From assembly GCA_026985785.1 (NCBI GenBank), contig JALSPT010000188.1:1-30989 (forward strand): a stretch of DNA of 30,989 bases, given 5' to 3'. The DNA is from Anaerolineales bacterium. GTDB lineage: Bacteria > Chloroflexota > Anaerolineae > Anaerolineales > DRMV01. The translations under genes and the position numbers were made by a program. This document shows positions 28,907-30,989 of this stretch, in pieces (within the stretch, counting starts at the first letter, position 1; every line of letters starts with the position of its first letter). Below the pieces are notes generated by a model. The model had not been told where the DNA came from. It saw nothing but the letters and a program-made list of their open reading frames with translations, and did not search any database.

Positions 28907-30989
28907 CAGTTCCCCTCCCTGTGATTGGCGCGCACGTAAGCCCGCAGGTAGCGCCCGGTGTACGAGGCTTCCACCTGGCAGATCTCCTCCGGCGTGCCTT
29001 CGGCCACGATGTAACCGCCGCGCTCGCCGCCTTCTGGCCCCAGGTCGATGATCCAGTCGGCCACTTTGATGAGGTCCAGGTTGTGCTCGATGACCACCAC
29101 CGTGTTGCCCGCGTCCACTAAGCGGTGCAGCACCTCAATGAGTTTGTGCACATCGGCGGCGTGCAGGCCGACCGTCGGCTCGTCCAGGACGTAGAGCGTG
29201 CGCCCCGTGGGGCGCCTGGAGAGTTCCCGCGCCAGTTTCACCCGCTGGGCTTCGCCGCCGGAAAGGGTGGGCGCCGGTTGCCCAATGCGGATGTAGCCCA
29301 GGCCGACGTCGGCCAAGGTTTGCAGTTTGCGCATCATCGCGGGGAAAGCAGCGAACACCTCCATCGCCTGCTCGACGGTCATATCCAGCACGTCGGCGAT
29401 GTTGTAGCCCTTGAAGCGCACCTGCAGGGTCTCGCGGTTGAAGCGCGCCCCGTGGCACACCTCGCAGGGCACATACACATCGGGCAGGAACTGCATTTCG
29501 ATGCGCAGTTGCCCCTGCCCCTGGCAGGCTTCGCAGCGTCCGCCCTTGACATTGAAGGAAAAGCGCCCCGGCTTGTAGCCGCGGATTTTGCTTTCCGGCA
29601 GTTGGGCAAACAGTTGGCGGATGTGGTCGAACAGGCCGGTGTAGGTGCCGGGGTTGGAGCGCGGGGTGCGGCCAATGGGCGACTGGTCGATGTCGATGAC
29701 CTTGTCCAAATGCTCCAGCCCCTCGATGCGGTCGTGGTCGCCGGGCTGGGTGCGGGCGCGGTTGAGATGACGGGCGAGGGCTTTGTACAGGGTTTCCACC
29801 ACCAGGGAGGATTTGCCGGAACCCGAGACGCCGGTTACCAGCACCAGTTTGCCCAACGGAATGCGCACGGTGAGGTTCTTGAGGTTGTTCTGGCGGGCGC
29901 CCACGATGGTGAGGACATGGCCGCTGCCGGGGCGGCGCTTTTCGGGCAGGGGCACCTGCAGGCGGCCTGAGAGGTATGCGCCGGTGAGGGAATCGGGGTG
30001 GGCAAGGATGTCTTCCGGCGTGCCCTCGGCCACCACTTGGCCGCCGTGCTCGCCCGCGCCGGGGCCCAGATCCACCACCCAGTCGGCGGCAAGGATGGTT
30101 TCGGGGTCGTGCTCGACCACCAGCACGGTGTTGCCGAGGTCGCGCAGCCCCTTGAGGGTGCGCAGCAGGCGGTCGGTGTCGCGCGGGTGCAGGCCGATGG
30201 AAGGCTCGTCGAGCACATAGAGCACGCCGGTCAGGCGGGAGCCGATCTGGGTGGCCAGGCGGATGCGCTGCGCCTCGCCGCCGGAAAGGGTGTTGGCCGC
30301 GCGGTCGAGGGTGAGGTATTCCAGCCCGACGTCCACCATAAAACCCAGGCGGGCTTCCAGTTCGCGCAAAATTCGCCGGGCGATGGCGTATTGGCGGGGG
30401 GTGAGGGGCGTGGAAGATCTCTCCCCTCCCCCGCTCGCCGCGGAGCGGCGAGCCTCCCCCTCCCCTCCCTTACCAAGGGAGGGGAGGGGGGTGGGGGGTG
30501 GGGTGAGATCCAACGCGGCAACAATTTGCCGTTTGGCTTCCTCAAAATGCTCCAAAACCAGGCTGTTCGGCAGCCGCAGCACTTTTAGCCCATAGCCTTC
30601 CAGAATAGCATCTCGTTCAGCATCGTAGGCTTTGCCTTCCTCGGTGTAATGCTGTTCGCCATCTACTTCAATGACCAAACGCGCGGCAGGGAGGTAAAAA
30701 TCCACAATGTAGTGGTCGATGGGGCGTTGACGGAGCACACGATAGGGTTGTGCGCGCAGAAAAGCCCACAATTTCCTCTCCGCGGGGGTCATGTGGCGGC
30801 GCAACGCACGCGCCCGTTCCAGCAAGCGGGCATCGTAGGGCAGATGAAAGCCTGTGGTAACCAGCCCTCGTTCGCGGGCAATCTGCTTCAGGTCGGCCAG
30901 GGGCAGGGATCTCTCCCCTCCCCTGCTCGCCGCGGAGCGGCGAGCCTCCCCCTCCCCTCCCTTACCAAGGGAGGGGAGGGGGGTGGGGG
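28906..30989 (-). CDS. uvrA: UvrA excinuclease subunit, C-terminal half, with in-frame DUF559 insertion (partial)
   Basis: UvrA is the damage-recognising ABC ATPase of nucleotide excision repair. Visible from about 30413 down to 28906 is everything from the helix before signature I: LSGGEAQRIRLATQ and LYVLDEPSIGLHPRD of ATPase I, Walker A GVSGSGKSS of ATPase II, the zinc finger CEAC...CEVC, LSGGEAQRVKLARE and LYVLDEPTVGLH of ATPase II. N-terminal Walker A and the UvrB-binding region would lie beyond the window. Directly before LTPRQYAIARRIL the frame enters a hairpin repeat (30416-30510), a DUF559 domain (30511-30907) and a second repeat (30908-30989). No stop codon interrupts the frame up to the window edge. 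An internal start (TTG 30825 or ATG 30792) would give a DUF559-UvrA C-half fusion. Whether full UvrA is made is not decidable here. Confidence 0.88.
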   Translation of the reverse strand, partial: PTPLPSLGKGGEGEARRSAASRGGERSLPLADLKQIARERGLVTTGFHLPYDARLLERARALRRHMTPAERKLWAFLRAQPYRVLRQRPIDHYIVDFYLPAARLVIEVDGEQHYTEEGKAYDAERDAILEGYGLKVLRLPNSLVLEHFEEAKRQIVAALDLTPPPTPLPSLGKGGEGEARRSAASGGGERSSTPLTPRQYAIARRILRELEARLGFMVDVGLEYLTLDRAANTLSGGEAQRIRLATQIGSRLTGVLYVLDEPSIGLHPRDTDRLLRTLKGLRDLGNTVLVVEHDPETILAADWVVDLGPGAGEHGGQVVAEGTPEDILAHPDSLTGAYLSGRLQVPLPEKRRPGSGHVLTIVGARQNNLKNLTVRIPLGKLVLVTGVSGSGKSSLVVETLYKALARHLNRARTQPGDHDRIEGLEHLDKVIDIDQSPIGRTPRSNPGTYTGLFDHIRQLFAQLPESKIRGYKPGRFSFNVKGGRCEACQGQGQLRIEMQFLPDVYVPCEVCHGARFNRETLQVRFKGYNIADVLDMTVEQAMEVFAAFPAMMRKLQTLADVGLGYIRIGQPAPTLSGGEAQRVKLARELSRRPTGRTLYVLDEPTVGLHAADVHKLIEVLHRLVDAGNTVVVIEHNLDLIKVADWIIDLGPEGGERGGYIVAEGTPEEICQVEASYTGRYLRAYVRANHREGN
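30416..30510 (-). repeat. Hairpin repeat A inside the uvrA frame
   Basis: The repeat is bounded by GATCTCTCCCC and GGGGTGAGATC (plus strand), with two inner hairpins: GCTCGCCGC/GCGGCGAGC and CCCCTCCCCTCCCTT/AAGGGAGGGGAGGGG. It is the same family as the MITE cores. Read on the minus strand it encodes a Pro/Leu/Gly-rich linker (DLTPPPTPLPSLGKGGEGEA, then RRSAASGGGERS) in frame with both uvrA and DUF559. Confidence 0.85.
30511..30907 (-). other. DUF559 (Vsr-like nuclease fold) domain inserted in uvrA
   Basis: The segment reads from LADLKQIARERG to KRQIVAAL, about 130 residues, and contains the DUF559 hallmarks: RALRRHMTPAERKLW, RQRPIDHYIVDFYLP, LVIEVDGEQHY and ERDAILEGYGLKVLRL. The Asp of IVDFY and the Glu/Asp of IEVDG fit the PD-(D/E)XK-like active site that links DUF559 to Vsr mismatch endonucleases. 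The domain is complete and has no frameshift. It is preceded and followed by nearly identical hairpin repeats in the same orientation. DUF559 proteins are usually free-standing; here no stop separates it from UvrA. Confidence 0.85.
30908..30989 (-). repeat. Hairpin repeat B at the window edge (partial)
   Basis: Starting GATCTCTCCCC, it matches repeat A (30416-30510) with one substitution over the first 70 bases and runs off the end of the window. It is the same family and orientation as repeat A, so the DUF559 segment is flanked by direct repeats. Confidence 0.85.

Noticed and set aside
28906..30989. uvrA as a plain pseudogene
   Set aside because: No stop or frameshift is seen, all visible catalytic motifs are intact, and the insertion keeps frame; loss of function cannot be claimed without the N-terminal half.

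Overview
The window is about 31 kb of GC-rich bacterial DNA, dense with ordinary housekeeping genes and interrupted by a few small repeat elements. Gene content and style suggest Chloroflexota, probably class Anaerolineae. The pointers are recA-recX-rny, an AIM24-family protein, a NurA nuclease paired with a HAS-barrel protein, an ATP-dependent cobinamide salvage operon and many 'PTPTP' lipoprotein linkers. This placement rests on recognition of the proteins, not on a search. The right edge lies inside a repeat and the left edge inside a gene, so this may be a whole contig.

Layout. 1-744 (+): the Gly-rich tail of a probable DUF2207 membrane protein, then a membrane/winged-helix/zinc-ribbon protein. 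758-957: a 200-bp MITE-like element with inverted ends and a target duplication, lying just upstream of the recA promoter. 1044-4676 (+): recA, a hairpin-rich gap ending in a terminator, recX and rny. 4713-5132 (+): a chagasin-like lipoprotein. 5203-8499 (-): yegS-like kinase, Ca2+/H+ exchanger, SH3 protein and AIM24 protein. 8647-9588 (+): a sugar-nucleotide epimerase. 9632-15233 (+): a consensus promoter, a cobalamin riboswitch with terminator, then btuF, btuC, btuD, cobT, cobS and cobU, followed by a small unknown protein and a Ser/Thr kinase that may be co-transcribed. 16533-20001 (-): rpsT, then argS, aroQ and a lipM-like gene. 20140-20339: a second copy of the MITE, upstream of ppdK (20420-23164, +). 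23165-23681: duplicated terminators around a cloverleaf-like repeat, then unexplained sequence. 23682-24527 (+): a DegV protein. 24603-30989 (-): uvrA, a phospholipase D lipoprotein, nurA, a HAS-barrel protein and a GH1 beta-glucosidase, closely packed in that order of transcription.

How the parts work together. The riboswitch operon is a corrinoid uptake and nucleotide-loop assembly module: BtuFCD imports, CobU activates cobinamide, CobT activates the lower base and CobS joins them. The right-hand minus-strand cluster puts DNA-processing proteins (UvrA, a PLD-fold enzyme, NurA, HAS-barrel) side by side, but no HerA ATPase is visible.

The most unusual feature is at the right end. The uvrA frame contains, in frame, a DUF559 (Vsr-like nuclease fold) domain flanked by two nearly identical hairpin repeats. 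The same hairpin family, with GATCTC/GAGATC ends, forms the core of both MITE copies. Other points of interest are a perfect 15-bp palindrome exactly between the -35 and -10 of the recA promoter, and a flipped loop between the two MITE copies.
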